NCBI GenBank assembly: GCA_030407085.1
Contig: CM059582.1
Location: 67,778,501-67,842,500, forward strand
Length of the DNA stretch: 64,000 nt
Reading direction: 5' to 3'
From: Trichopria drosophilae
Taxonomy: Eukaryota; Arthropoda; Insecta; Hymenoptera; Diapriidae
How positions within the stretch are numbered: position 1 is the first letter of the stretch; the number at the start of each line of letters is the position of its first letter. A program made the position numbers and the translations under genes. The notes below the pieces were generated by a model. It saw nothing but the letters and a program-made list of their open reading frames with translations, made no database searches and was not told where the DNA came from. This document shows positions 21,412-31,963 of this stretch, one piece after another.

Positions 21412-21917
21412 ATCCACAAGTGTTTGAATCATAGATAGTGGTCTCATTCGCATGGAGTATCAATCTCCTTAGTGTGGATTCAAAAAAAAAAAAAAGAATT
21501 CGCGCGCAGCGTCCGAACGAACTATAAATTATAAACTGTGAACTATAAATTATAAACTGTGAACTGTAGCGTTTCATTCCAAAGACGATTGCTGTTTCCA
21601 AGAGGGTGAAATCAAACCGTTCCCACGATGACCGCGAAATGCAGTTTTTTCCTGATTATTTTTTCCTGATCATCATCACCCTGATCGGAGCTCGACGGAT
21701 CATTTGCGGGTAAGTCGCTACATTTTCCACCTGACTTTTGCCTTAGCCATTTTATATAAAACTGTTATCAATTGCCGTTACTTTACACGACTTTATTATA
21801 TTTCAAAAAACGCAGGTAATAATAAAGAAATATATGCATATATATTAAAGAAAATATTCCGGGCAGAGAGAAAAAAACAAAAAAAATCTTTAGAACTTTG
21901 AGGGAAACGCGTATTGA
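21412..21917. other. Leader of the gypsy-type element
   Basis: No gene. A 22-base unit (GAACTATAAATTATAAACTGT) is repeated in tandem at about 21517-21562, and an A13 run lies at 21482-21495. Confidence 0.5.
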
Positions 21918-23089
21918 ATGAGAAAGGTTCGCGATATACTCGGTTCTCCCGTAGCAAAGCAAATTCGGAAACGAAACCGGCGATCCCCCGCGGGAGGACA
22001 CGAAACGGCGAACGAACAGGATTCACCCACAATAAGCTCGCGAGAAAATTCTCCCGAAAATACCGAACGTAAACCTTTGATGGAAAATAACGCGACAGAA
22101 TCCGTCAAGCAGCAAGTGTTGTCTTTAGGTCCATCAGCCGGAGATGTAATATACACGATACCCGACTGTTTCGGAAATCGTGAGTATTACCAAGATTTTG
22201 CGAGAGCGTGTAGATCCGCGTTAACAATATTACCCAATAATAGTCGGGATCTTTTCAAAATTTTGCTAAAGGAAAAATTTCAGGGAAAGGCTGAGCGTTT
22301 CTGGCGAGAGGCCGACGATTACGGGACGGTCGAAGAGTTGCTGGAGGTGTTAAATAAACGTTACGGAGGACACGATGACCCTCATATATTTCTATCAAAA
22401 ATACCGTCCTTAGTACAAAAACCCGGCGAATCGGTCGACGATTTCGGTCAAAGTGTGACAGACCTATATACATCGGCGGTTGCAGCTACGGAGGCGGCAT
22501 CGAAGTATGCAACCGAAGTTCGCGATAGTTTAATTAAATTACTAGAGGAAAAATGTTTACAACAATTTATAGTCGGATTAAGGGGGTAATGGAGTTTAGG
22601 GTACAGATGGAGAAACCAAAGACCCTAACCGAGGCTACAGAGATCGCGAACAGGCTAGCGGCATTACACTTCGCCAAAGATAATTGCGATGAAACTCGAG
22701 CGGGCCAACGGGAACGTTACAGGATGCCTGCGTCGGCCTGAGTCGTTTGCGCCGAGAACGCGTATCCCCGCGACAATAACTTCGTACACTATGATGAACA
22801 TTACAGAATGCCTGCATCGGCCCGAGTCGTTGGCTCCGAGAACGCATATCCCCACGACGATAACCTCGTACCCTACGGTGAACTATGCAGGTACTGTGAT
22901 AAACCGGGTCACAGCGAATCAAACTGCGAAGCTAGAAAATACAACGAGACCCAATGTAGTTTTTGTAAACGCTTCGGGCATATTCGAGATAAATGTATGA
23001 TTTTAAATCGAGAGTCGAAACGAGCCCAACAGCGGTATGGAAATTACGCGCACTCTGCGCCGAATTCTTCGCAAAACACTCGCGATTAG
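21918..23089 (+). pseudogene. Gag of the gypsy-type element: capsid region and two zinc knuckles
   Basis: 21918-22589 gives a capsid-like protein (DVIYTIPDCFGNREYYQDF, LKEKFQGKAERFWRE, a YGTVEELLEVLNKRYG helix region). A frameshift near 22580 leads to a second frame with two CCHC knuckles (CRYCDKPGHSESNC, CSFCKRFGHIRDKC). Between them an 84-base unit is duplicated in tandem (22721-22804 and 22805-22888); the first copy contains an in-frame TGA at 22739-22741 where the second has CGA. Gag would package the RNA and assemble cores; these lesions stop it. Confidence 0.75.
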
Positions 23090-23391
23090 CAACGTAATCT
23101 GAACGAGAGCAATCGTGATAACGGGGCGCGCAAACAACAGTTCAAACGGGAAGGGCCGCGAAGCAATCCTACCAACTCGAATTATCGAACTGAGAGCAAC
23201 GGTTGGCAAAATAAGAGGAAAAATGGGCCAGCATCGCCACCGAAACATTTAAACTCTCAAGGCGCTCGGACCGCGACTGGAGTACCGAGCGACCCTCAGA
23301 ACCAGTCGAAAAATCAAGTAAGATTATTGAAAATCCAAGAGCAAAAATCGGTATTGCTGAGTTCATTAGCTGCCCGAGATTAAGATTCGCG

Positions 23392-23535
23392 AGCGCTGAT
23401 CTGCACGACATGGAGGGTACTTTTCTCATCGACTCGGGCGCGGAAATTAATGTAGTTAAACTTTTAAAATGCGCCGCGATATGTATCCGGACCCAACCAT
23501 AAAGTACGACCTTAGTGGTATCGGCGAAGGGCTAA
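23392..23535 (+). pseudogene. Retroelement aspartic protease remnant
   Basis: The active-site motif FLIDSGAEINVVK is present, but the frame stops at a TAA about 23503 and RT begins some 20 codons later, so the rest of the protease and the linker seem deleted. Confidence 0.65.
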
Positions 23536-24943
23536 TATTCACATACGGCTGTACGAAAGAAATTGAAGGCCGGTATTGTACGTCCGTCAACATCGCCATG
23601 TGATTCGCCCGCCTGGGTCGTGCCGAAGAAGTGCGGCCCGGACGGAGAAAAGAGGTGGAGGCTCGTTATCGATTTCCGTGAACTTCCGCGATGCCTACCC
23701 GATACCCAATATCGCAGATATTCTCGATCAATTGGGACAAGCCTCGTTTTTTACGACGCTTGACTTAAAATCGGGATTCCACCAGATCAAAATGGATGAG
23801 CAAGACGCCCATAAAACGTCGTTCTCCACGCCTTATGCACATCTCGATTACACTCGGATGCCCATGGGCATAAAGAATGGACCGAGTTCGTTCCAGCGTC
23901 TGATGGACCTTGTGTTGACCGGATTACAAAGGACAGAAATACTGGTATACCTAGACGACATAGTCGTCTACGCGAAAAATCTCAAAGAACACGGTAAGAA
24001 ATTTGACCGTCTTATGAAACGTTTAGCTAACGCCAACCTAACTTTAGAGCCCCAAATGTGCAACTTTTTGCGAAAGGAGGCCACTTATCTCGGTCATCTG
24101 ATTCCTGAAAATACGGTTAAACCAGATCCGCGAAAAATTCAAGCAGTGGCGGAATTTCCACGGCCCAAAAATGCTAAACAAATTAAACAGTTTTTAGGTC
24201 TTGCCGGATATTATCGGCGTTTCCTGGAGAACTTTTCGAAAATTGCCCATCTATTTAATAATTTACTTAAGAAAACTGTTCCGTTTGTTTGGACGGAAGA
24301 ACAAACTGAAGCTTTTGAAATATTGAAATCAAAGCTTTGTTCAGACCCTATTTTACAGCTACCTGATTTTTCGCGACCATTTCTCACAACTACTGACTCT
24401 TCAGGATATGCACTAGGAGCAATTCTTTCGCAAGGCGAGGTGGGTAAAGACCAGCCGGTAGCTCACGCCTCTAGGAGCTTAAGGGGTGCCAAAATTAGAT
24501 ACTCCACAGGCGACAAAGAAATGCTCGCTGCAGTATTCGCAGTGGAGCAATTTCGACCATACTTATATGGCCGGAAATTCACGACCGTTAGTGATCATGA
24601 ACCCCTGAAGTATCTTAAAACGATGAAAGATATGACTCTTCGTCTTCATCGTTTTCACCTAAAGCTCGAGGACTACGACTACGGAGTGGCCCATAAGCCC
24701 GGAAAGTGCAATGTGAACGCCGACGCGCTGTCGCGTAATCCAACAGACGGAGGTTGCGAGGAAAGGGCCAGTAGCGACGAGAAAGCGGAATCGCCAGAAG
24801 CTCGAAAAATGCTTCCTTTAAGAAAACGAAAACTTATCGAACGTAGATCTATGAGGTTGAAAAGATTTCACCAATACCAGACGCGGAAACGTTCGGAATC
24901 CAGTTCGGGTAACCCCACGCAACAGAAAAAGCGACGCCATTAA
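23536..24943 (+). pseudogene. Reverse transcriptase and RNase H region of pol
   Basis: RT begins with KAGIVRPSTSPCDSPAWVV, shifts frame near 23675-23690 (after RLVIDFR), then is continuous: FTTLDLKSGFHQI, the catalytic YLDD at 23948-23959, and the GLAGYYRRF thumb region. RNase H follows: Asp in TTTDSSGYALG, Glu in KEMLAAVFA, Asp in SDHEPLKYL, and NADALSR at the end. A TAA at 24941-24943 ends this segment, but the same frame continues open beyond it. RT copies the genomic RNA and RNase H removes it. Confidence 0.85.
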
Positions 24944-27900
24944 GACAGAACCACGAACCCTGTCGACACAAATGGAGCACCCACGCATCGGACGGAATCA
25001 CCTAGTCGAAAGTTAAAAGGCTCATCAGTAAGCAAATATTGGACATGGGAAACACATGATGCTAGGGCACAAACCAGTCCCAAACAGGTCATTAAAACCG
25101 TAAGGACACGCTCTGGCAGGAACTATAAGAGGGAGGACACCACAAATTCACCGATACGGCCAATCGCGAAAAAAGTCGAGAATTCCCATTCTCCGACTAC
25201 TGTAGCCGATAAACCGCGACTAGACTCAACGGTAATCATGGATACTGAATCCACGGCCGATGATTGTAAGGAGCCTCCGAAGCTCGTACGAGGTATTGGT
25301 GACTTCCTTTATAATCGAGATCATGATTATAGAACGCGTTGGGAAGACAGGATGGGTTCCTGGCTACCCAGTGACGTCATACCTGGAACGGACGAAAATA
25401 TGTCTAGCGTCGCTCGTATGAGTGGTACCAAAGAGGAAAATGTAAATTCCCCGCACATAAGGGGTGATACTATAAATCCCGCTACAGAAACTGGTGAAAT
25501 TTTGGAAAAACAGCCGAAACGCCGATATATCGTTGATGTGCGGAGGGTCAGTGACGATCCATTAGAAAGCGATTTGGAGTATTCGGGTAGAGTAGGGAAG
25601 AATGGTCGAGAGGCAAAAACATACACGCCGAAGCCCAAGAGTAAAGAGCGCGACGAACAAGGCGAACCCGTGTTAAACGTTGCGAAGGGTACAAGTAATT
25701 GCATGCAACACTGTAGAAGGAACAACGGAGCGTCGGATTGCGCAACGAGTTCCACGGACGAAAAAGGCATCGAAGCAAAGACGAGTGGACACATGGATGA
25801 GACAGATCGCCGAGGCTCGGAGTACGCAACACCTCCCAGCCCTCTCCGCGCCAGCGAAGGAGCCCACACTCCACATCGGAGAGAGGGAAAGAGTAGGCAA
25901 GCAACCGAGAGATGCGACGGTACTGTACGTAATGTCGCTACATACGGGTCGAGCGACGAAAGAAATTTACCCTCTTCGGATCCAAATGCATCGCACGACC
26001 AACTTCGAGAGACTGAAGTAAAATGCATTCCCCCTCCCATCGATGAAGAGAGGGAGGAAAGTAGCGGAGCAAATATCGGAGATGATACGCATGAACCAGG
26101 TGGTTCACCCTCTCCCCCCGACCGAAAGAGTACATCGGAAACAGAGAGTCCTAGAAAATATCCGTTATTGAATTATCAAATGAAGGAACATTGCGCGGAA
26201 CCTTTTGCGCTGTTGAGCAGGGACGAGGAAGTCGTAAAGGATAGCAATTTCCTATTTGACTCCCTTATTAAGGTCCAAGATTTGTAATTAACACCAAGGG
26301 AATTACGAAAAATTCTTGTTATGACAGGACATTTCAACGAAATTGCCGAACCCGAACGGGCACGGAATATTTTATTGTCCCCGTATGAATACGGAGATGA
26401 TAACCACGTAAGGTTATTTGCATCGCACTTTAAAGTAAATATCTGTGTCCATTATGACGACGACTCGATAAGGACGAGATATTTTCATGTCAAAGTTTCG
26501 GATACTACGAAATGGCACCACTTACATTTTAAAAATACACATTACACCCCATATAGGAATCTACTAGATTCGGAAATGCACGAGTTGCCCAACGAAATCA
26601 TTGCCATCGGGCAATCGTCTGATAACGGGAGTCACCTTAGTGACTCAGAATGTCCCGAAAATTGCAAGCTCCCGAGCACCTCTACTGAGGATTCGTCGGA
26701 TAACGAAAGCCACTTTGGCGATTCTGAAGATCCCGAAAATCCAACCTCTTTCAGCGGGACTGATGAAGAGCCGGAGTCACACGGTTCTGAGGTTCAAGAC
26801 GCGTCTATCCCGGAAATAGGCGAACCCATTTTGGAATTCTCGGATCGGTATTTGACTAGCGACAAGAGGAATATTGCGTACTTCACCACGGCTGACTGCA
26901 AATTGGACAGTGAGATCGGGAAATTACTTAGGGAGAAATCGTTAGTAAATTCCGAAAAATTAAAACAATGCATTCCGACCATTGGCGAAGTTGTAGTGAC
27001 CAAGGTTGGGAAATACTCAATGTTTGCACTAATAGTAAAGAGGACTATTTATGAAACAGCGTTGAAGTGTGTTATTACATCCTGTGTTAAGGATCTAAAC
27101 AAAAAATTGTTAGAATCAGCTGTCAGCACGATACACTTGGGATATGATTTCGAAATAATTCCGAAGCAAACGTGGTATACGATTACAGAAGCCCTTAGGC
27201 TGCACATTAAGCAGAAGGTGACGATAGTAATTTTCAAACATTCATTCGTTGTACCATCCGCTCCCGAACGATATGCATTAATAAAAGAATGCCATGGTTC
27301 CGCGGCAGGAGGCCATAAGGGTATACAAAAGACCTATTTCCGTCTAAACCGAACCCATTATTGGCGGAACATGAAGGATGACGTAACTATAGTCGTGAAT
27401 CGGTGTAGCATATGCCAGAAAGGAAAAACACTCAGGGCTAAGGTCCGACTGCAAATGGTTATCACGGACACACCAGCGGAAGCATCTGACAAAGTGGCAC
27501 TGGACGTTTGGGGACCCACGAAAATATCCGAGTATGGAAATAGATTCCTTCTCACGGTAGCAGTGCCTTTACCAGAGGTCACCGGGTTATCCACCGCAAG
27601 GGCTTTCGCATCAAACTTTATCTGCAAATTTGGTGCGCCTAGAGCAATATTGATGGACCAGGGTCCCAATTTTATGTCGAGCGTTTTCAAGGAGCTCGCC
27701 AAGATTTTCAAAATACAAGCCTTCTTTACGTCTGCTTACCACCCAAAGTCTAATGGAAGCATAGAGCGAAGCGACCATGTCTTCGCTGAGTACCTAAGGT
27801 GTTGTGTTAAACTCCGAAAGGAATGGGATAAATGGATTCCTCATGCGATGTTCGCCTATAATACGAGTGTCCACGAGGGTACTAAATATACCCCACACGA

Positions 27901-28324
27901 GTTGGTATTCGGCAAACTGGCACGTTTACCATCTAGCACTCCTCCCAGTAATGGAATATTGACCTATTCGGATTATGTAGATGGGCTTAAGAAGGATTTG
28001 GAAGAGATCCAGACATTCGCAAGATTAAATCTTAATCAAGCAAAGCAGAGGGCGAAAATTTATTACGACCACAAACAAAACGTTAAGCATTTCCAGGTAG
28101 GCGAGTGCGTGATGCTCATGAAGGAGCCTCGAAACAATAAATTGGACGATACATTCGTAGGCCCATACGAAATTGTAGAAATTGTAGGGTCTCGAAATGT
28201 AAGACTGCAGACTAACGAAACGCGGACGAAAATAGTCCACATGGACAAATTAAAGAAAGGATACGATCCCTTGATTTTCAGTGAAGATCAGAACTCGTCA
28301 TCCGAATCCACGAATTCGGACTAA
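24944..28324 (+). pseudogene. pol continuation: hydrophilic linker, OTU-like domain, integrase
   Basis: The frame of RT/RNase H continues in phase through 28324, broken only by TAA at 24941-24943 and at 26285-26287. About 430 residues of charged, Ser/Glu/Arg-rich linker come first. At about 26230-26565 lies an OTU-like segment: KDSNFLFDSL resembles the OTU D-G-N-C-L-F motif with Cys replaced by Phe, and LHFKNTHYTPY carries the expected His. The integrase has an H-H-C-C zinc motif (HGSAAGGHKG...CSICQKGK), Asp in KVALDVWGP, Asp in LMDQGPNFMS, Glu in SNGSIERS, and a GPY/F-type end (FVGPYEIVEIVG). OTU proteins are cysteine deubiquitinases; this one should be inactive if the Phe is ancestral. Confidence 0.8.
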
Positions 28325-28800
28325 TACTAGGTCGTAGGTCGGTTGAGAGGAACGCAGGGAAGAGTGAGTTATCGCTCTCCTCTTTATTCGGTGCTTCGTA
28401 AATCACGTGCACGTACGCGTTTTCATTCCCTATACTGTAAACTCGTCGCATTGCATGCTTAGATACGCGCCTCAGGATCGGATTTCGAAACCCATATCAC
28501 CGACTATACATAGCGAAACGCATTTCATCAAAGATAAAACACGGAGCCTAATTTCGAAGTTACAGGGTAAACTATTCCGAGTAATATATAATTTGGCAAT
28601 TGGCAGGTCGCATGGGAGGAATTCAAATTTCTCTCCATCCGTAAAGTTTGGGGGATATGGCGCGATTGGCCTGTGATGGTCCGAGGGGAATTCGCGAAAT
28701 AGATTAAACGTAAAACTCTACTTCCAGGGATCCAACTGCGAAATATTCGAACGTCAGGATTGAAGAGAATCCAGGTCTATACTCTGAAAATATCGGACCT
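28325..28800. other. Spacer between pol and env-like frame
   Basis: No clear gene; it probably holds the env splice acceptor and the start of the env-like frame, but I could not fix a start. Confidence 0.4.
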
Positions 28801-30714
28801 ATGCGGTTGACACACACGGAATGGCGATTAGTCTCCAGAATTCCACTACATGCCTACTTTGAAAAGATAGATGATTTCTACGCTAGTCTTAAGATTCTAG
28901 AGGAATGTTGTAGGGAACTCCAGGTGTGTACTCTAAGCGAAAGGATACGTGAATCCCGGGCGATACTCTACGAAGTAGTAAAGAAGAATGAAAATCTCTT
29001 AGAGATCTTGGCAGGACACGAGGGACGACGAAAGAGGGGTGTCATCGACGCGATCTGAAAAATAAGTAAAATTTTATTTGGAACAGCACTGGAAGAAGAA
29101 ATCGAGGATCTTCAGCAACAGATGGATATGGCGAATGACAGAATTTCAGAAACTGCTACGCTAGTAGCCGAGCAGATACGGTTAATTGCGGTCGAATTCG
29201 CAGAGATACGTCAGGAAATGCTAACCATCAATAAAACATTGAATGGGTAACAAAAAACCCAAATATTGATACAATCGCTAGCGGAACAATCCTTGCGAAA
29301 CGAAAAACTAAACCACATCATGTCTGTAATCGCTACGGAAGTACAGAGATATGCAATAGAGGCGGATCAGTTGATGAATGCTGCATTATTCGCAAAAGCT
29401 GGACAAATTCACCCCGAATTTGCCTCACTCAAGAATTTAACCAACCACATCAAGGATATTACCGAGCTTACACCAAAATGTGAATTCCCTACCCCGATTG
29501 CACGGTTGACCTTGGACTCGTTACGCGAGATCTCGACGTTGAAGATCGCATACTGGAACGCTACCCTGGTATACATACTATACATCCCCCTTGTGTCTCA
29601 CCTAAGATTTACCATATACAAGCACAGATCGGTGCCGATAGCCCAGGCACTTGCAATTCATACCAGATCAGCGTTTAGACACCAAACACCTTAATGTATC
29701 TAATAAACTATTTCGTACTGAAACGGCGAATATCTGTGTAGTATTGTGATAAATGTGGTTACACAGACATTTATAGTACCGTTAGCCAAATACTCTGCTT
29801 TGGCGAACGATAGAGATAAATACGTTCGATTATCTGCAGAAGCATATCGTCAGTGCAAGAAGGCTAACGACCTCTATGTAAGCCACGGCGATTTACCGCT
29901 ATACGAGCTAGACGATGATAGCGATTGTGAAGTACGAATGATGGCCTAATTGATCTTCCACGATTTTGGCAATTGGGACATCAGAATACGTCGACAGAAG
30001 GCAATATTCTGGCTTAAACTTCGCACAATGAACCGTTGGCTATACTCGGTTACCAAACTGGAACCATTGAGGATTATTTGCGGCAATGAAGTAATCACTA
30101 CCGTAATGTTAAACGGAACGGGTTTGATCGAACTAACGCCAAATTGCAAGGCACAGACGGGAAAAACAACGCTAGTCGCCTCCAGAATGATAGAATCAGA
30201 AATATTTATGGAATATCACGGACCAGGACTCCTCAACATAACGAAGCTATTGATCAAGGGTTCAGTGGAAGTAACGGATATCGGCGAAATCCTCAAAACA
30301 GAAGAGGCCAGATCAATTTTATCAGATGTGACCAGTGACTTCGAGACGAGTATTAAGTTCAGCGAGCTCATGAATAGGGACCGTTACATCGCAAATACCC
30401 GGAAGATACGCGCGCGGCTGAATGTGACGGAAGGAGCCACTGTGTACGGATTACCATCTCTAACGATAGTAATCATAGCCGTGGGTCTTTACTGTTGTAT
30501 ACGTCGGAGAAATTGGGTTCTTTTTGAGCCACGAAGAAAATCGAAAACGATGACTGTGTCATATAATAGAGACACTAATGTAGTGCAAATAGAAGAACAA
30601 AACCCGGCAGGGGGGCCCTCATCACAATCACAACTACACGAATCACGAAGTGATATTAACACGTCCAAGATGAGCGCCTCCCCGGGTGGAAGTTTAGAAT
30701 TAAGGAAAGCATAA
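28801..30714 (+). pseudogene. env-like (F-type) glycoprotein remnant
   Basis: One frame runs through the region with stops at 29056-29058, 29248-29250, 29692-29694 plus a cluster just after, and 29947-29949. A furin-type site RRKR at about 29026-29040 is followed by a hydrophobic start GVIDAI, then a long coiled coil (about 29090-29400), an ectodomain remainder, a membrane span (LPSLTIVIIAVGLYCCI, near 30450-30505) and a basic cytoplasmic tail. That layout matches F-type envelope proteins of errantiviruses and related insect elements. With five or more stops it is not functional. Confidence 0.7.
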
Positions 30715-31020
30715 ATTGTAAGTGTTGACCTAAGTATATTAAGTGTACTCTGCCGGCACTCGTCTAGTTTAATAGGTGAAGCGTGGGTTCGAATTCCAAC
30801 TTATTGTGTAGACAGTGTTACGTAAGCATTAACATTATATTGTGAAATTATGTTGTACAGTCTTTAAACGAATGTACTAAAATACTAATAGAACGTCCCA
30901 GCATCCACGCGTAATTTAAGTACACGTATCGACCAACTGCACACACATTTTCACGGTAGAGTAAAGTTATTTTTGAACGTTGTACGTTCTTTCTTCTCAT
31001 TTTCGGCGGAGGACCGCCGG
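30715..31020. other. Untranslated 3' part of the gypsy-type element
   Basis: No gene; a purine-rich tract before the right LTR (near 31005) is the likely polypurine tract. Confidence 0.4.
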
Positions 31021-31566
31021 TTTTCGTACGACCATAACGATCGATTATGGGTATATTATAATATAAAGTATATTATATAAGAAACGAGACTCTCCATATC
31101 CGGTCTCACGCAAAGGTGTAAAATTGAATAATTATCGGGTTGTACTCTTATATTTCAATTAAAAAATATGCTAAGCGTTTCTTCTGTGGGAACCTGCAAA
31201 CGTTAGCAAATTGCTCGGCGACGGACGAGAGTTTGGGACGACAAAAAAAGGTGTTCTCAGCGGGTTCCCAGGAAGGAAACATGCGGACGTCAGCAGGAAG
31301 GCTCGGCGACTTGGGGTCTTCGCCGATGGACTCTGCGACCGGTATATGATAATTAGACATCGAACGTCGGACAGGACAGATTTTTGACGGAACTCTTACC
31401 CGGAACGTCGCGATCTTAAGTCAGAGACCTGGGCTCGGTACTTATAGCGCGTACAATCGGAACCACTGTACGAATGCTGGGCGCGTCGAGAAAATAAACT
31501 AAAAACAATTATACGCGAGTTCGTTTCTTTTTATTCGCGCGGTATGTTTATCAAGAAACGTAACAA
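31021..31566 (+). repeat. Right LTR of the gypsy-type element
   Basis: Matches the left LTR from its CGTACGA word (31025) to the terminal CGTAACAA, lacking the tandem duplication. The first ~9 bases of the left LTR are not matched here. AGGT follows at 31567-31570. Confidence 0.8.
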
Positions 31567-31570
31567 AGGT

Positions 31571-31963
31571 ATACATTAAACATACTCGTACTACGGGGGA
31601 ATAGTCTCCAACACTTCATAAGTTCTTCTACTTGTAAAATATCTTCAAGATGGTCGATATCAAGAAAACTTTTTCATCGTGTGAGAAATCCTTGAAGGGC
31701 GCTCGACGAAGATGCTACTTCGGGTTAATTCAAGGACTTCATCGAGAAGTGTACTGGGAATATTGGAAAAATTAATTCTTACATCCTTTCTAATCCTCAT
31801 ATTCCAAATGGGGTTAAGGCAACGGTGGAGGCGATTATGCATCGCATGACGGGTCTGAGCTGCCGAGCGATTGGCGCAAAGAGAACATAATAGGCCTGAA
31901 GAAAATTTTATTGTGTAGAGGAACGTCGAATCGGCATACAAAAATCGGTTAAGAACTGCGCTG
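31571..31963 (+). other. Probable degraded N-terminal coding sequence of Polinton polymerase B
   Basis: Short frames with basic and aromatic composition precede the clear polymerase frame, but many stops and frame changes prevent a reliable reading. Confidence 0.35.

Larger units (their letters stand above)
20766..31566 (+). mobile_element. Gypsy/errantivirus-type LTR retroelement with env-like gene, defective
   Basis: Related LTRs occupy 20766-21388 and about 31021-31566; the unit begins TGTTACG and ends CGTAACAA, and the 4-base direct repeat AGGT flanks it at 20762-20765 and 31567-31570. Order: primer-binding site, gag, protease, RT, RNase H, long linker with an OTU-like segment, integrase, env-like frame, a purine-rich stretch (GGCGGAGGA near 31005), right LTR. 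This matches insect gypsy-group elements with env (errantiviruses). Most lesions are single stops; frameshifts are confined to gag and the protease-RT region. It lies in the non-coding gap of Polinton 1. Confidence 0.88.

Noticed and set aside
25327..26040. 237-codon minus-strand open frame
   Set aside because: Antisense to the pol linker, which is in frame with RT and integrase; no recognisable motif.
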